From Oceanobacillus sojae (GTDB taxonomy: Bacteria > Bacillota > Bacilli > Bacillales > Amphibacillaceae), in contig NZ_BJYM01000011.1 in the NCBI RefSeq assembly GCF_007991515.1, forward strand, positions 124,001 through 188,000: a stretch of 64,000 nt of DNA, read 5' to 3'. Each line of letters begins with the position of its first letter. Within the stretch, counting starts at the first letter, position 1. Below are positions 27,145-37,618 of the stretch, one piece after another. Under the pieces are notes generated by a model. It ran no database searches and was not told the DNA's origin. It saw only the letters and a list, made by a program, of their open reading frames with translations. Made by a program: the position numbers and the translations under genes.

Positions 27145-28383
27145 ATGGCAAACCTACGAGACGAAGCGTTACATTTACACAAACAAAAGCAGGGGAAATT
27201 AGAAATAAAATCAAAGGTTCCCATGAAAAACAAAGAGGACTTAAGTCTAGCGTATTCCCCTGGTGTTGCAGAACCTTGCAAAGAAATTTATGAACGGAAA
27301 GAAACTGTCTATGACTATACGATGAAGGGAAATATGGTTGCTGTAGTAAGTGATGGATCTGCTGTATTAGGCCTCGGTAATATCGGTGCAGAAGCTTCTT
27401 TACCTGTTATGGAAGGAAAAGCGGTATTATTTAAAGGCTTTGCAGGAGTAGATGCTTTTCCGATTTGTCTGGATACACAAGATGTAGACAAAATTGTAGA
27501 AACAGTGAAATTAATGGAACCAACCTTTGGCGGAGTCAACCTGGAAGATATTGCAGCACCAAACTGTTTTATTATAGAAGACCGCTTAAAAAGTGAAACA
27601 AATATCCCTATCTTTCATGATGACCAGCACGGTACAGCAATTGTAACTGTTGCAGGATTAATGAATGCTTTAAAATTGGTAGATAAGGATTTCTCAAATA
27701 TAAAAGTTGTGGCTAACGGGGCGGGTGCAGCAGGTATTGCAATCATTCGGCTGTTAAAGAGCCTGGGCGTTCATGACATGATTATGTGTGATTCCAGAGG
27801 AGCAATTTACGAAGGGCGTCCTAATGGGATGAACCGGGTGAAAGAACTTGTTGCAAAATATACCAATGCACAGAAGATAGAAGGAAGCCTGGAAGATGTT
27901 TTAGAGGGTGCAGACGTATTTATCGGTGTTTCAGTAGGCGGAGCATTAACAAAAGAAATGGTAAAGAAGATGAATGATGATGCAATTATCTTTGCTATGG
28001 CAAACCCTGATCCGGAAATTTTACCAGATGATGCAAAAGAAGCAGGGGCAAGGGTTATTGGAACCGGCCGGTCTGATTTTGCAAATCAGGTAAATAATGT
28101 ACTTGCTTTTCCAGGGATTTTCAGGGGTGCGTTGGATGTCAGAGCAACACGAATTAATGAAGAAATGAAAATTGCTGCTGCAGAAGGAATCGCTTCTTTG
28201 ATCTCAGAAGATGAGTTGAATGAGGATTATGTTATTCCTTCTCCTTTTGATGATAGAGTTGCCCCGCTTGTGGCCAAGCACGTAGCTGAAGCGGCAATGA
28301 AATCCGGTGTGGCCCGTGTCCAAGTAGACCCTGAGGAAGTAGCAGAGAAGACAAGAAATCTGACAAAAGAAATCAATAAATAA
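27145..28383 (+). CDS. ytsJ: Malic enzyme (YtsJ type)
   Basis: Oxidative decarboxylation of malate to pyruvate in the cytosol. In B. subtilis YtsJ is the main NADP-dependent form and supplies NADPH. The 412-residue protein contains the catalytic block YSPGVAEPC near 36, the metal-binding FHDDQHGTAI near 155 and the dinucleotide fold GAGAAGIAI near 192. It has the short bacterial form without a phosphotransacetylase domain. ATG 27145 follows AAAGGAG. The neighbours dnaE and accDA are as in B. subtilis. Cofactor preference is inferred from orthology. Confidence 0.93.
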   Translation: MANLRDEALHLHKQKQGKLEIKSKVPMKNKEDLSLAYSPGVAEPCKEIYERKETVYDYTMKGNMVAVVSDGSAVLGLGNIGAEASLPVMEGKAVLFKGFAGVDAFPICLDTQDVDKIVETVKLMEPTFGGVNLEDIAAPNCFIIEDRLKSETNIPIFHDDQHGTAIVTVAGLMNALKLVDKDFSNIKVVANGAGAAGIAIIRLLKSLGVHDMIMCDSRGAIYEGRPNGMNRVKELVAKYTNAQKIEGSLEDVLEGADVFIGVSVGGALTKEMVKKMNDDAIIFAMANPDPEILPDDAKEAGARVIGTGRSDFANQVNNVLAFPGIFRGALDVRATRINEEMKIAAAEGIASLISEDELNEDYVIPSPFDDRVAPLVAKHVAEAAMKSGVARVQVDPEEVAEKTRNLTKEINK

Positions 28384-28938
28384 TCTGTTCTGATAATTAG
28401 CCCCGAAAACATTTTTAGTAAAAGTGTTTTTGGGGATATTTTGTTTTAGGACAAATTTCTTCAAAAGAATACTGCTCTCATAGTACATGTTCAAAAGTTC
28501 TGGAAATAAGATGCCCGACAAATGATTATAGATGTGTTAATAATAGACTGATACCCTGCAGCTTATTATTTCATTTTTTTTTGAATATCCTCTTCATACG
28601 CATTTATTTTATTTTTAAATCTTAAGTTAATTCCAGTGGGAGAAGGCGTTTTAGCCGTTCGTTAAACAGCATAATTCACCTTACATTTGAGAAAAAATTA
28701 TGTTTAATAAGAAAAACGTGATTGCACGACTTGGAATCAGGTGGTAATCTATTTGTTGGGATTCTAAAACTAAAAATACTTTCATTTTATGGAATAACTA
28801 TTATAACTCGGCAAAATAGTTTACAATAGTAAAATAGGAAACAGCTCTTATTGAAAGCTCTATTTGAATACTAGATAATATACACAGCCTGTATATATAT
28901 GCTCAGATAATCTAGTAGTAGAAAAAGGGGGGATAAAC
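28384..28938. other. 555-base intergenic region between malic enzyme and accD
   Basis: It opens with a terminator: CCCC-AAAACA pairs with GTGTTTT-GGGG (28400-28444). The middle part (about 28450-28860) is AT-rich, with no supported gene on either strand. Near accD two nested inverted repeats occur: ACTAGAT (28870-28876) with ATCTAGT (28910-28916), and inside ATATACA-CAGCC-TGTATAT. They lie 20-70 bases before the accD start and may be an operator or a leader hairpin. Confidence 0.6.
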
Positions 28939-29793
28939 TTGCCACTTAAAGATTTTTTCGGCAAGCGTAAGAAGTATGCATCAATCCCGAGCGAGAAGGC
29001 GAAAGTTGATGTTCCAGAGGGTTTAATGCAGAAATGTGATAATTGTAAACAAATCTATTATCGAAAAGAAATAGTTAAATCTTTATATGTTTGTCCCAAC
29101 TGCGGATATCATCATCCGATGACAGCATGGACAAGAATTGAAAGCTTATTCGATGAAGGGACATTTGAAGAATGGGATGCTGGTTTAACATCTGCAAATC
29201 CATTAAAATTCCCTGATTACGAGGAGAAGATTAAGAAAGACCGTGAGAAAACAGGCTTGAACGAAGCGATTATTACTGGCACAGGGGCGATTGAAGGTAA
29301 ACAGACCGCATTTGCAGTTATGGATTCACATTTTCGTATGGGGAGTATGGGCTCCGCAATCGGAGAAAAAATAACCAGAGCAATTGAGGAAGCCAGAAAA
29401 GAATCTATCCCGTTTATTATATTTACAGCATCCGGCGGTGCCCGTATGCAGGAGGGGCTCTTAAGCTTAATGCAAATGGCGAAAACATCATTTGCTGTTA
29501 AGCGGTTCAGAGACAGCGGAAATTTAATGATTTCTGTTATGACCCATCCAACCACCGGCGGTGTATCCGCAAGTTTTGCATCTATTGGAGACTATAATTT
29601 TGCCGAACCGGGGGCACTAATAGGTTTTGCTGGTCGAAGAATTATCGAGCAGACTATTCGTGAAAAATTACCAAACGATTTTCAGACAGCTGAATTTCAA
29701 TTAGAGCATGGGCAGATAGATAAGGTTATTCACCGTCATGACATGAAAAAAACGCTTGGAAAAATTCTTTCCATGCATGCAGATGGGAGGTAA
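28939..29793 (+). CDS. accD: Acetyl-CoA carboxylase carboxyltransferase subunit beta
   Basis: With AccA it transfers the carboxyl group from biotinyl-BCCP to acetyl-CoA, giving malonyl-CoA for fatty acid synthesis. The 284-residue protein has an N-terminal four-cysteine zinc ribbon (Cys33, Cys36, Cys52, Cys55) and the crotonase-fold domain with [12 protein letters not shown] near 163 and [12 protein letters not shown] near 197. The start is TTG 28939 after AAGGGGGG, giving the family N-terminus. accA begins six bases after its stop, forming a two-gene operon. Confidence 0.96.
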   Translation: MPLKDFFGKRKKYASIPSEKAKVDVPEGLMQKCDNCKQIYYRKEIVKSLYVCPNCGYHHPMTAWTRIESLFDEGTFEEWDAGLTSANPLKFPDYEEKIKKDREKTGLNEAIITGTGAIEGKQTAFAVMDSHFRMGSMGSAIGEKITRAIEEARKESIPFIIFTASGGARMQEGLLSLMQMAKTSFAVKRFRDSGNLMISVMTHPTTGGVSASFASIGDYNFAEPGALIGFAGRRIIEQTIREKLPNDFQTAEFQLEHGQIDKVIHRHDMKKTLGKILSMHADGR

Positions 29794-29799
29794 TCATAA

Positions 29800-30756
29800 G
29801 TGGCGCCAATAATGGAATTTGAAAAACCCATTGTAAATTTAAAAGAAAAGATTAAAGAACTAAAAGCATTCACAGAAAACAGTGAAATTGATTTGAAGGA
29901 TGAAATTAGAACACTGGAAGAGCGCTTAGCGAAGCTGGAAGAAGATATCTATGGCAATTTAAAGCCCTGGAACCGGGTGCAGATGGCAAGACATCCAGAT
30001 CGTCCTACTACATTAGATTATGTAGAAAGACTGTTTGAAGATTTTATTGAGTTTCATGGTGATCGTTTATTTGGTGAAGATGAAGCAATTGTTTCCGGTA
30101 TTGCTTATTATAAAAATCAACCGGTAACTATAATTGGTCATCAACGTGGAAAAGATACGAAAGAAAATATTAAACGTAATTTTGGAATGCCGCATCCTGA
30201 AGGTTATAGAAAAGCATTGCGTCATATGAAGCAGGCTGAAAAATTCAACCGTCCAATTATCACTTTCATTGATACAAAAGGGGCATATCCAGGCAAAGCA
30301 GCCGAAGAAAGAGGACAAAGCGAAGCCATCGCCAAAAACTTAATGGAAATGGCTGGTTTAACCGTCCCTATTGTGTGTGTTGTAATTGGTGAAGGCGGTA
30401 GCGGTGGTGCATTAGGAATCGGTGTAGGAAATCATGTTCACATGCTGGAAAATTCTACATATTCCGTAATATCTCCAGAAGGAGCTGCCGCAATACTGTG
30501 GAAGGATGCAGGAGAAGCGCAGCGGGCCGCTGAATCGATGCAGATTACAGCTCCAGATTTGAAAAAATTGGGCGTCATTGATGAAGTGATACCAGAACCA
30601 AAAGGTGGAGCACATCGGGATATTGACGAACAAGCTGTATTTATCGATCAAGTACTTGAAAAGTCATTAAAAGAGTTAAAAGAATTGTCATCTGAGGATA
30701 TTGTAGAAGAAAGATGGCAAAAATATAAAAAGATAGGTTCATTTCAAACGGTGTAA
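29800..30756 (+). CDS. accA: Acetyl-CoA carboxylase carboxyltransferase subunit alpha
   Basis: Partner of AccD in the alpha2-beta2 carboxyltransferase. The 318-residue protein has an N-terminal helical region (about 1-70), then the crotonase fold with [16 protein letters not shown] near 86, [11 protein letters not shown] near 112 and the [12 protein letters not shown] oxyanion-hole glycines near 199. GTG 29800 is chosen over ATG 29812 because GGGAGG lies nine bases upstream and the family begins MAP-x-x-EFEKP. Confidence 0.97.
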   Translation: MAPIMEFEKPIVNLKEKIKELKAFTENSEIDLKDEIRTLEERLAKLEEDIYGNLKPWNRVQMARHPDRPTTLDYVERLFEDFIEFHGDRLFGEDEAIVSGIAYYKNQPVTIIGHQRGKDTKENIKRNFGMPHPEGYRKALRHMKQAEKFNRPIITFIDTKGAYPGKAAEERGQSEAIAKNLMEMAGLTVPIVCVVIGEGGSGGALGIGVGNHVHMLENSTYSVISPEGAAAILWKDAGEAQRAAESMQITAPDLKKLGVIDEVIPEPKGGAHRDIDEQAVFIDQVLEKSLKELKELSSEDIVEERWQKYKKIGSFQTV

Positions 30757-30767
30757 GTATCGTTTAT

Positions 30768-30800
30768 AAAGGCTGAGAATGAATATCAGCCTTTATTTTA
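30768..30800 (+). terminator. Terminator of accDA
   Basis: AAAGGCTGA pairs with TCAGCCTTT across 9 bases, then ATTTTA. Confidence 0.88.
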
Positions 30801-30858
30801 ATTTGGATTATAATGAAAGAATCATGTAAAATAGATAGAGTAGTGGATGAAAGATAAG

Positions 30859-30882
30859 AAATCAATAATCGATTATTGATTT
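30859..30882. promoter_or_regulatory. Perfect 24-bp palindrome upstream of pfkA-pyk
   Basis: The half-site is AAATCAATAATC, followed at once by its exact reverse complement. A TATAAT box (30892-30897) starts 10 bases after it, so a bound dimer would cover the -35 region. No known operator name fits. The rest of the 357-base gap contains the accDA terminator and no further gene. Confidence 0.55.
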
Positions 30883-31113
30883 AATTTGATTTATAATTAC
30901 TATGTCTAACGATATTCTTTATCTTTTATTTATATTAAGAAGCGTGTTCAGGTGTTTTAAAATTGTAGAAAAGGGAATTCGACAAATTAGTATAACTGTC
31001 TGATAACAGTTGCCTGTATTCCCCAAACAGCAGGAGTGATGATTCCAATATTTCGCAAATGCTTAAAAATAAGCTGAACATGGCGATATTTTAACAATGA
31101 GGTGAATAAATAA

Positions 31114-32073
<960 letters not shown>

Positions 32074-32116
32074 CATACAAAGATAGATTTTGGTTGAATT
32101 TTAAGGAGGAAATAAA

Positions 32117-33877
32117 ATGAGAAACACAAAAATCGTTTGTACAATTGGTCCGGCATCGGAATCAATAGAAAAATTGGAGCAACTTATTGATGCAGGAATG
32201 AATGTTGCCAGATTAAACTTCTCGCATGGGGATTTTGATGAGCATGGTGCCAGAATCAATAATATTCGTGAAGCAGCAGCTAAGAAAAATAAAACAGTAG
32301 CTATTCTTCTTGATACAAAAGGACCTGAAATTCGTACAGGGAACTTTAAAGAAGGAAGAGCGGATCTTGTTCAAGGTGAAGAAGTGATTATTTCAATGAA
32401 GGAAGTAGAAGGTACTTCTGAACGATTCTCCATTACGTATGATGGGTTAATCAACGATGTTCATGAAGGCTCAAAAATTCTGCTGGATGATGGACTTATT
32501 GAATTAGAAGTAACAGGAATTAACCAGGATAATGGAGAAATTATAACTGTTGCGTTAAACTCTGGAGAAATTAAAAATAAAAAAGGTGTTAACGTTCCAA
32601 ATGTATCCGTCAATCTTCCTGGAATTACAGAAAAGGATACGAATGATATTATCTTTGGGGTAGAGCAAGGAGTAGACTTTATTGCAGCATCTTTTGTCCG
32701 CCGTCCTTCAGATGTATTAGAAATTAAAGAAGTATTAGAGCAGCATAATGCAGATCATATTAAAATTATCCCTAAAATTGAAAACCAGGAGGGTGTAGAT
32801 AATATTAACAGCATCCTGGAAGTTAGTGATGGTCTAATGGTTGCACGTGGAGACCTTGGCGTGGAAATACCTGCAGAAGATGTACCTCTAGTACAGAAAG
32901 AACTTATTAAAAAATGTAATACAGCCGGAAAGCCAGTTATTACAGCAACTCAAATGTTAGATTCTATGCAGCGGAATCCTCGTCCGACTCGTGCAGAGGC
33001 TTCCGATGTTGCCAATGCAATATTTGATGGTACAGATGCAATCATGCTTTCCGGTGAAACAGCTGCTGGTAATTATCCGGTAGAATCTGTACAAACCATG
33101 AGTAATATTGCGTTAAAAGCAGAATCTGCATTAGATCATAAAGCTATTTTAGAAGAGCGTTCTAAAAATGTTGATATGGAAATCAGAGAAGCTATTACAC
33201 AATCAGTTTCTCATACAGCATATAACTTAAATATCGGTACGATTATCACACCGACAGAAAGCGGGTCAACATCCCGTATGGTTTCAAAATACCGTCCTAA
33301 AGCAACGATTATTGCTGTAACAGTGGATGAAATAGTAAATCGTCAGCTTTCGCTAGTATGGGGCGTCCATGCAGTTATGGGCACACCGACAAAATCTACA
33401 GACGAAATGTTAGAAGTAGCAGTAAAACGGGGGCTTGAAGCGGAAGTATGCAAACGCGGAGATACAGTGCTTGTTGTTGCAGGAGTACCTGCTGGAGAAA
33501 AGGGTACAACAAATCTAATGAAAGTCCATGTTATTGGAGATGTTGTTGCAAAAGGACAAGGTATCGGCAGAAGTAAAGCATATGGGCATGTTGTCTTCGC
33601 TAAAAATAATGAAGAAGCATTAACCCGTATGAATGAGGGTGATATTCTTGTAACCCATGCCACTGAAAAAGAAATGATGCCGGCAATTGAGAAAGCTTCT
33701 GCAATTATTACAGAAGAAGGCGGTCTGACTTCTCATGCGGCAGTAGTTGGTGTTAGTATAGGAATACCAGTTATTGTCGGCGTAGAGAATGTTTTTGAAG
33801 TATTAGAAGACGGTCAAGATATTACTGTAGACAGCAGCCGTGGACAGGTATATGCCGGCCATGCAGGCGTACTATAA
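32117..33877 (+). CDS. pyk: Pyruvate kinase with C-terminal PEP-utiliser domain
   Basis: Makes pyruvate and ATP from PEP and ADP. The 586-residue protein has the TIM-barrel and inserted beta domain (about 1-350, with [11 protein letters not shown] near 72, the metal and PEP site [12 protein letters not shown] near 218 and TATQMLDSM near 276), the C-domain (about 350-475) and the extra C-terminal PEP-utiliser-like domain (about 490-586) with [14 protein letters not shown] and its Thr-Ser-His. This extension is typical of Bacillus pyruvate kinases. ATG follows AAGGAGG. Second gene of the pfkA operon. Confidence 0.98.
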   Translation: MRNTKIVCTIGPASESIEKLEQLIDAGMNVARLNFSHGDFDEHGARINNIREAAAKKNKTVAILLDTKGPEIRTGNFKEGRADLVQGEEVIISMKEVEGTSERFSITYDGLINDVHEGSKILLDDGLIELEVTGINQDNGEIITVALNSGEIKNKKGVNVPNVSVNLPGITEKDTNDIIFGVEQGVDFIAASFVRRPSDVLEIKEVLEQHNADHIKIIPKIENQEGVDNINSILEVSDGLMVARGDLGVEIPAEDVPLVQKELIKKCNTAGKPVITATQMLDSMQRNPRPTRAEASDVANAIFDGTDAIMLSGETAAGNYPVESVQTMSNIALKAESALDHKAILEERSKNVDMEIREAITQSVSHTAYNLNIGTIITPTESGSTSRMVSKYRPKATIIAVTVDEIVNRQLSLVWGVHAVMGTPTKSTDEMLEVAVKRGLEAEVCKRGDTVLVVAGVPAGEKGTTNLMKVHVIGDVVAKGQGIGRSKAYGHVVFAKNNEEALTRMNEGDILVTHATEKEMMPAIEKASAIITEEGGLTSHAAVVGVSIGIPVIVGVENVFEVLEDGQDITVDSSRGQVYAGHAGVL

Positions 33878-33886
33878 AAAATAAGT

Positions 33887-33915
33887 TAAACCCCCGATTC
33901 GGGGGTTTTATTTTT
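33887..33915 (+). terminator. Terminator of pfkA-pyk
   Basis: AAACCCCCGA pairs with TCGGGGGTTT and runs into a T-rich tail. Confidence 0.92.
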
Positions 33916-33998
33916 AAGGCTGTATTGAACATGGTAAAATAATAACTGGTTCATTTATTGATTTTAGTGAAAAGACTTATTTGCGAAGGGAAGGTAAT

Positions 33999-34189
33999 AT
34001 GTTCAAAAAAATATTGGATTGCCAATACTTTGTTTCATTTTTATTACTGTGAAATAACTCATTTTCAATGATACAATTCAATGGATAGATAATATTGGTA
34101 TTTCTATGTTTATATATTTAGGATATATATTCTGGGAACGGATAAAAATACCGTATCAAAGTAGAAAGGGTGTTGAAAATGAGAAATAA
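33999..34189 (+). pseudogene. Decayed small membrane-protein gene before fxsA
   Basis: ATG 33999 has a good ribosome-binding site (GGGAAGG) and is followed by an A7 run, after which its frame stops within 18 codons. In the frame reached by one extra base the translation continues as IGLPILCFIFITVK, one stop (34055-34057), then LIFNDTIQWIDNIG, a second hydrophobic helix and WERIKIPYQSRKGVENEK. It ends in a TAA that overlaps the fxsA start codon, as expected of a coupled gene. The original function is unknown; a sequencing error at the A run cannot explain the additional in-frame stop. Confidence 0.42.
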
Positions 34190-34574
34190 ATACCTTCTTC
34201 TGGCATTTATAATTATCCCGGCAGTAGAGATTGGTGTTTTTCTTTGGTTAAGCCAGCTTATTGGTGTTTTATGGGTAGTTGGATTAATTATCGGAACAGC
34301 TATATTGGGTATTTTCCTAGCCAGGTATCAGGGAATGGAAGTTTTTAGACGTGCGCAGCTGCAAATACAGAGAGGTACACCACCAACCGATGAAATTCTC
34401 GATGGACTGGCAACGATGCTTGGAGCATTTTTGCTTATTATCCCTGGTTTTGTTTTAGATATAGTTGGTTTATTGTTACTGATACCCTGGACAAGAAATC
34501 AATTTAAAAAGCAACTAAAGAAAATAGCAATGCAGTTTGTAGGCAGAAACACAATAATTTACCGCCGATGGTGA
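34179..34574 (+). CDS. fxsA: FxsA-family membrane protein (YtzA-like)
   Basis: A 131-residue integral membrane protein. Hydrophobic segments lie at about 5-24, 26-46 and 75-100, followed by a basic cytoplasmic tail (KKQLKKIAMQFVGRN). The conserved RYQGMEVFRRAQ segment after helix 2 and the ILDGLATMLGAFLLIIPGF helix are family marks. E. coli FxsA overproduction relieves F-plasmid exclusion of phage T7; the cellular role in Bacillus is unknown. ATG 34179 is preferred over the GTG and TTG codons just upstream because AAAGGG lies 8 bases before it. Confidence 0.88.
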   Translation: MRNKYLLLAFIIIPAVEIGVFLWLSQLIGVLWVVGLIIGTAILGIFLARYQGMEVFRRAQLQIQRGTPPTDEILDGLATMLGAFLLIIPGFVLDIVGLLLLIPWTRNQFKKQLKKIAMQFVGRNTIIYRRW

Positions 34575-34578
34575 TAAA

Positions 34579-35685
34579 TTATCCCTTAATATAAAGAAAT
34601 AATTGCTGGAATACGCCTGATTTTTTGATGGCGAGTATAACTACTAAAATCACAGGAGCAAGGATAAATCCAAAGACCCCAAGCCATTGGATACCTAAAA
34701 ACATCCCTATGAGCATCATTAAAGGCGAAATACCAATAGAAGTTGCCACAATTTTAGGCTCTATCAATTGCCTGATGATAATAATAAGGCCATAAAGAAC
34801 AGATAAACCGATTGTTAAAGGATAATTAAAGGTTAAAAAGCTGAAAAGAATCCAGGGTATAATAATAATTCCAATTCCTAAATAAGGGATAAAATCGGCA
34901 ATCGCAGCAAATAAAACAATCGTAAATGCATGCTCTACACCGAGAACGGAAAGCCCAATCCATAAAATAACTGCAGAAATACAGACCAATATGAGTTGTG
35001 CTTTAAAATAGCCAATTACAGCTTCTTTTAAATGAGAGGCTATTTTTTTATGAAGAGCATACCAATTGGAAGGTATAATTTCGCGAAACTTATTTTGGAT
35101 GTTATGAAAATCATAGCTGATCATAAGAGTAGCCAATATAATAAAAATAAAAACAGTAAAGGAATTTGGCAGCATCATAAGAAAATTTGCCGTCTGCTGT
35201 AACAGCATTTGAAAGAACCGGGTTGAGGCTGCAGTAACAGATTCCGTAAAGGAATTTATATACTCATAGACCTCCAAACGATAATCAACATGTAAAGTAG
35301 TTAAAAGAGAAAGCAATTGATCATATAAAGGTAATATTTGGGTATCTAACAGTTGTTGAAACTGCTCCATCATATGGTGAAAATAAGCTGGCAGCCTGTC
35401 CGATAAGTAAAGAATACCTTGGTAGACCTCACTTACTAAAAAGAACAAAACGAAAGTGAACAAGCTGAAAAAAAGAATAAACGTGCTGACTAAAGCAAGT
35501 AATCTCGGCATTTTTAGCTTTTCTGCAAAAAATCTGATGAAGGGCTGAAAGAGAAGTGACAGTAAAAATGCTATCAGAATAGGATATATATAAGGGAAAA
35601 GCATATAAAGAAGAAAAATACTGCCGAATAAAATGATAATGATAATAAGACTGCGGATAAGTTGTCCAACGATTTTTGATTGCAT
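34579..35685 (-). CDS. ytvI: AI-2E family transporter, sporulation membrane protein YtvI
   Basis: A 368-residue polytopic protein of the PerM/AI-2E exporter family. Paired hydrophobic helices lie at about 10-50 and 62-88, a long soluble segment covers about 90-150, and further helices fill the C-terminal half (GYFKAQLILVCISAVILWIG, and FIPYLGIGIIIIPWILF with the family's proline). The transported substrate is unknown. It is convergent with fxsA, with only four bases between the stop codons. The YtvI name rests on synteny between pyk and citZ. Confidence 0.85.
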   Translation of the reverse strand: MQSKIVGQLIRSLIIIIILFGSIFLLYMLFPYIYPILIAFLLSLLFQPFIRFFAEKLKMPRLLALVSTFILFFSLFTFVLFFLVSEVYQGILYLSDRLPAYFHHMMEQFQQLLDTQILPLYDQLLSLLTTLHVDYRLEVYEYINSFTESVTAASTRFFQMLLQQTANFLMMLPNSFTVFIFIILATLMISYDFHNIQNKFREIIPSNWYALHKKIASHLKEAVIGYFKAQLILVCISAVILWIGLSVLGVEHAFTIVLFAAIADFIPYLGIGIIIIPWILFSFLTFNYPLTIGLSVLYGLIIIIRQLIEPKIVATSIGISPLMMLIGMFLGIQWLGVFGFILAPVILVVILAIKKSGVFQQLFLYIKG

Positions 35686-35748
35686 TATATTTCCCCCAAA
35701 TAAACGACCTTATTGTAATCTATGATTTTAGATAGCAAAGTAGAAGTG

Positions 35749-35937
35749 TTAAGAGTTTGAATTAGCATTTGGGGCTGGGATTACTCGTTCTGCGGAGAAT
35801 ATTGCTCCATCAAAAAAAGTATAGGAAACTTGTTCCAAAGGTATTTTAAATACTAATGCGACTGTTTGGAATGTGTCATTAAGATACCGGATTTTTATCT
35901 CAAAATACACGGCGGATTCAGGCGGAATGATTATCAT
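35749..35937 (-). CDS. Doubtful small ORF, 62 residues
   Basis: An open frame starting MIIIPPESAVYFEIKIRY. The amino-acid composition is protein-like, but no ribosome-binding site precedes the ATG, and its 3' part overlaps a stretch (GGGGCTGGGATTACTCG on the plus strand) that resembles the middle of the repeat copy at 49396-49730. It may be a relic of a longer gene or a chance frame in repeat-derived DNA. Confidence 0.25.
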   Translation of the reverse strand: MIIIPPESAVYFEIKIRYLNDTFQTVALVFKIPLEQVSYTFFDGAIFSAERVIPAPNANSNS

Positions 35938-36438
35938 ACAAAGTTAAAAGAAAAAAATTAAACACATTGTAGAGAAGTAAAAAACCGTACTCAAGAAATA
36001 ACCCTTAATAAACCGGGCTTATTTAACGCAAATAATGAGAAAATCAATTACAGAGTCCGTTAGCAGTTATTTTACAAAATTTAAACGGTTTCAATTCACA
36101 TTCTGCTTATTATCATTTATAATGATAAATGGGCAGGCAAAAAGGATTGCTTTAATCAAATCAGGGTACAAATAAAGATAAAGTTTTTCTGAGTTTGTTT
36201 AAAAAGTAGAATAATAAATTATTTGATTCGTAACTTTCAAAAGATTTTGGTTCCACGTTTAATCGTCCACGAAACGCGAGTTCCATCACCTGATTGATAC
36301 TAAGCGAATGTAATAATATTTGCTTAAATTTATTCCTACATAGCTTTAAACAGCCAAAATTTAGTTTGTCACCCTTGTATTATTTATTTAATGTAGAAAT
36401 ATGTAATACTCTGATTAACTGGAAAGGGAGAGGGTAAT
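35938..36438. promoter_or_regulatory. Long upstream region of citZ with candidate regulatory sites
   Basis: 500 bases without a gene. TTTAAACGGTTTCA (36080-36093) matches the CcpA cre pattern TGWAANCGNTNWCA at all but one position. A perfect inverted repeat TTATCATT-TAT-AATGATAA lies at 36110-36128. In B. subtilis citZ is under CcpA and CcpC control, which fits a carbon-responsive region, but both sites are about 310-360 bases before the start codon, so a long leader would be needed. No other structure was recognised. Confidence 0.4.
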
Positions 36439-37557
36439 ATGTCAACAACAAAAGGATTAGAAAATATTGTCGCAACACAATCAGCAATCAGTTCGATCAT
36501 TGATGATCAATTATCCTATGTTGGTTATAAAATTGATGACTTAGCTGAAAATTCCAGCTTTGAAGAAATTATTTATTTACTTTGGAATCAAAAGCTTCCA
36601 ACGAAATCAGAATTAGATGCGCTAAAAGCTGATTTAGCAAAGAATATGACCGTTTCAGATGCAATTATTAATCATTTGCGTTCATATGATTTAAAAAGTG
36701 TTCATCCGATGGCAGCTCTACGGACAGCGGTTTCATTATTAGGAATTTATGACGAAGAAGCAGACGATATGGATGAAGCAGCAAATAAGAGAAAAGCAAT
36801 TCGTATTCAGGCAAAAATTGCTTCTATCGTAGCTGCATTTGCCAGAATTCGTGATGGAAAAGATCCAGTTCAGCCAAAAGAAGGCTTAAGCTATGCAGCA
36901 AACTTCTTATTTATGCTGAATGGAAAAGATCCGGAGGACATTGAAGTAGAAGCAATTAATAAAGCACTTGTTCTTCATGCTGACCATGAATTAAACGCAT
37001 CTACTTTTACAGCTAGGGTTTGTGTAGCAACACTTTCCGATATTTATTCCGGACTTGTAGCAGCCATCGGAGCTTTAAAAGGACCGTTACATGGCGGTGC
37101 AAATGAAAATGTAATGAAGATGCTTCTTGAAATTGGTGAAGAAGAAAATGCTATCCCTTATATTAAAGAAAAACTGGAAAACAAAGAAAAAATTATGGGA
37201 ATGGGGCACCGTGTATACCGTAATGGTGATCCAAGGGCTAAATTCTTAAAAGAAATGTCTAAGCAATTGACGAAACGTACCGGGCAGGAAAAATGGTATA
37301 ACATGTCTATCAAAATTGAGGACTATGTAAAAGAGCATAAAGGTCTTCCTGCAAATGTTGATTTTTACAGCGCTTCTGTTTACCACAGCTTAGGAATTGA
37401 TGAGGATTTATTTACACCGATATTTGCTGTCAGCAGAACTTCCGGCTGGATAGCGCATATTTTAGAGCAATATGCTGACAACCGCTTAATCCGCCCGCGT
37501 GCTGAATATAACGGACCGGATTTACAGGATTATGTTGCTATTGAAGATAGAGGATAA
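36439..37557 (+). CDS. citZ: Citrate synthase
   Basis: Condenses oxaloacetate and acetyl-CoA at the entry of the TCA cycle. The 372-residue protein is of the short Gram-positive type II group. The catalytic residues are in HADHELNAST (near 183), GMGHRVYRNGDPRA (near 254) and PANVDFYSASV (Asp near 310). ATG follows AAAGGGAGAGG. icd starts about 60 bases downstream without a terminator, giving the citZ-icd-mdh order of Bacillus. Confidence 0.98.
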   Translation: MSTTKGLENIVATQSAISSIIDDQLSYVGYKIDDLAENSSFEEIIYLLWNQKLPTKSELDALKADLAKNMTVSDAIINHLRSYDLKSVHPMAALRTAVSLLGIYDEEADDMDEAANKRKAIRIQAKIASIVAAFARIRDGKDPVQPKEGLSYAANFLFMLNGKDPEDIEVEAINKALVLHADHELNASTFTARVCVATLSDIYSGLVAAIGALKGPLHGGANENVMKMLLEIGEEENAIPYIKEKLENKEKIMGMGHRVYRNGDPRAKFLKEMSKQLTKRTGQEKWYNMSIKIEDYVKEHKGLPANVDFYSASVYHSLGIDEDLFTPIFAVSRTSGWIAHILEQYADNRLIRPRAEYNGPDLQDYVAIEDRG

Positions 37558-37618
37558 TGATAATATCTTTAAAATGTAGTAGAATGTAATAGGAATCATT
37601 AATAGGAGGTTTTTATCT

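Noticed and set aside
28487-28503. TGTTCAAAAGTTC-like sequence after the malic enzyme gene, similar to the repeat's terminal sequence
   Set aside because: Only about 13 bases are alike and neither the partner terminal repeat nor any module is found nearby.
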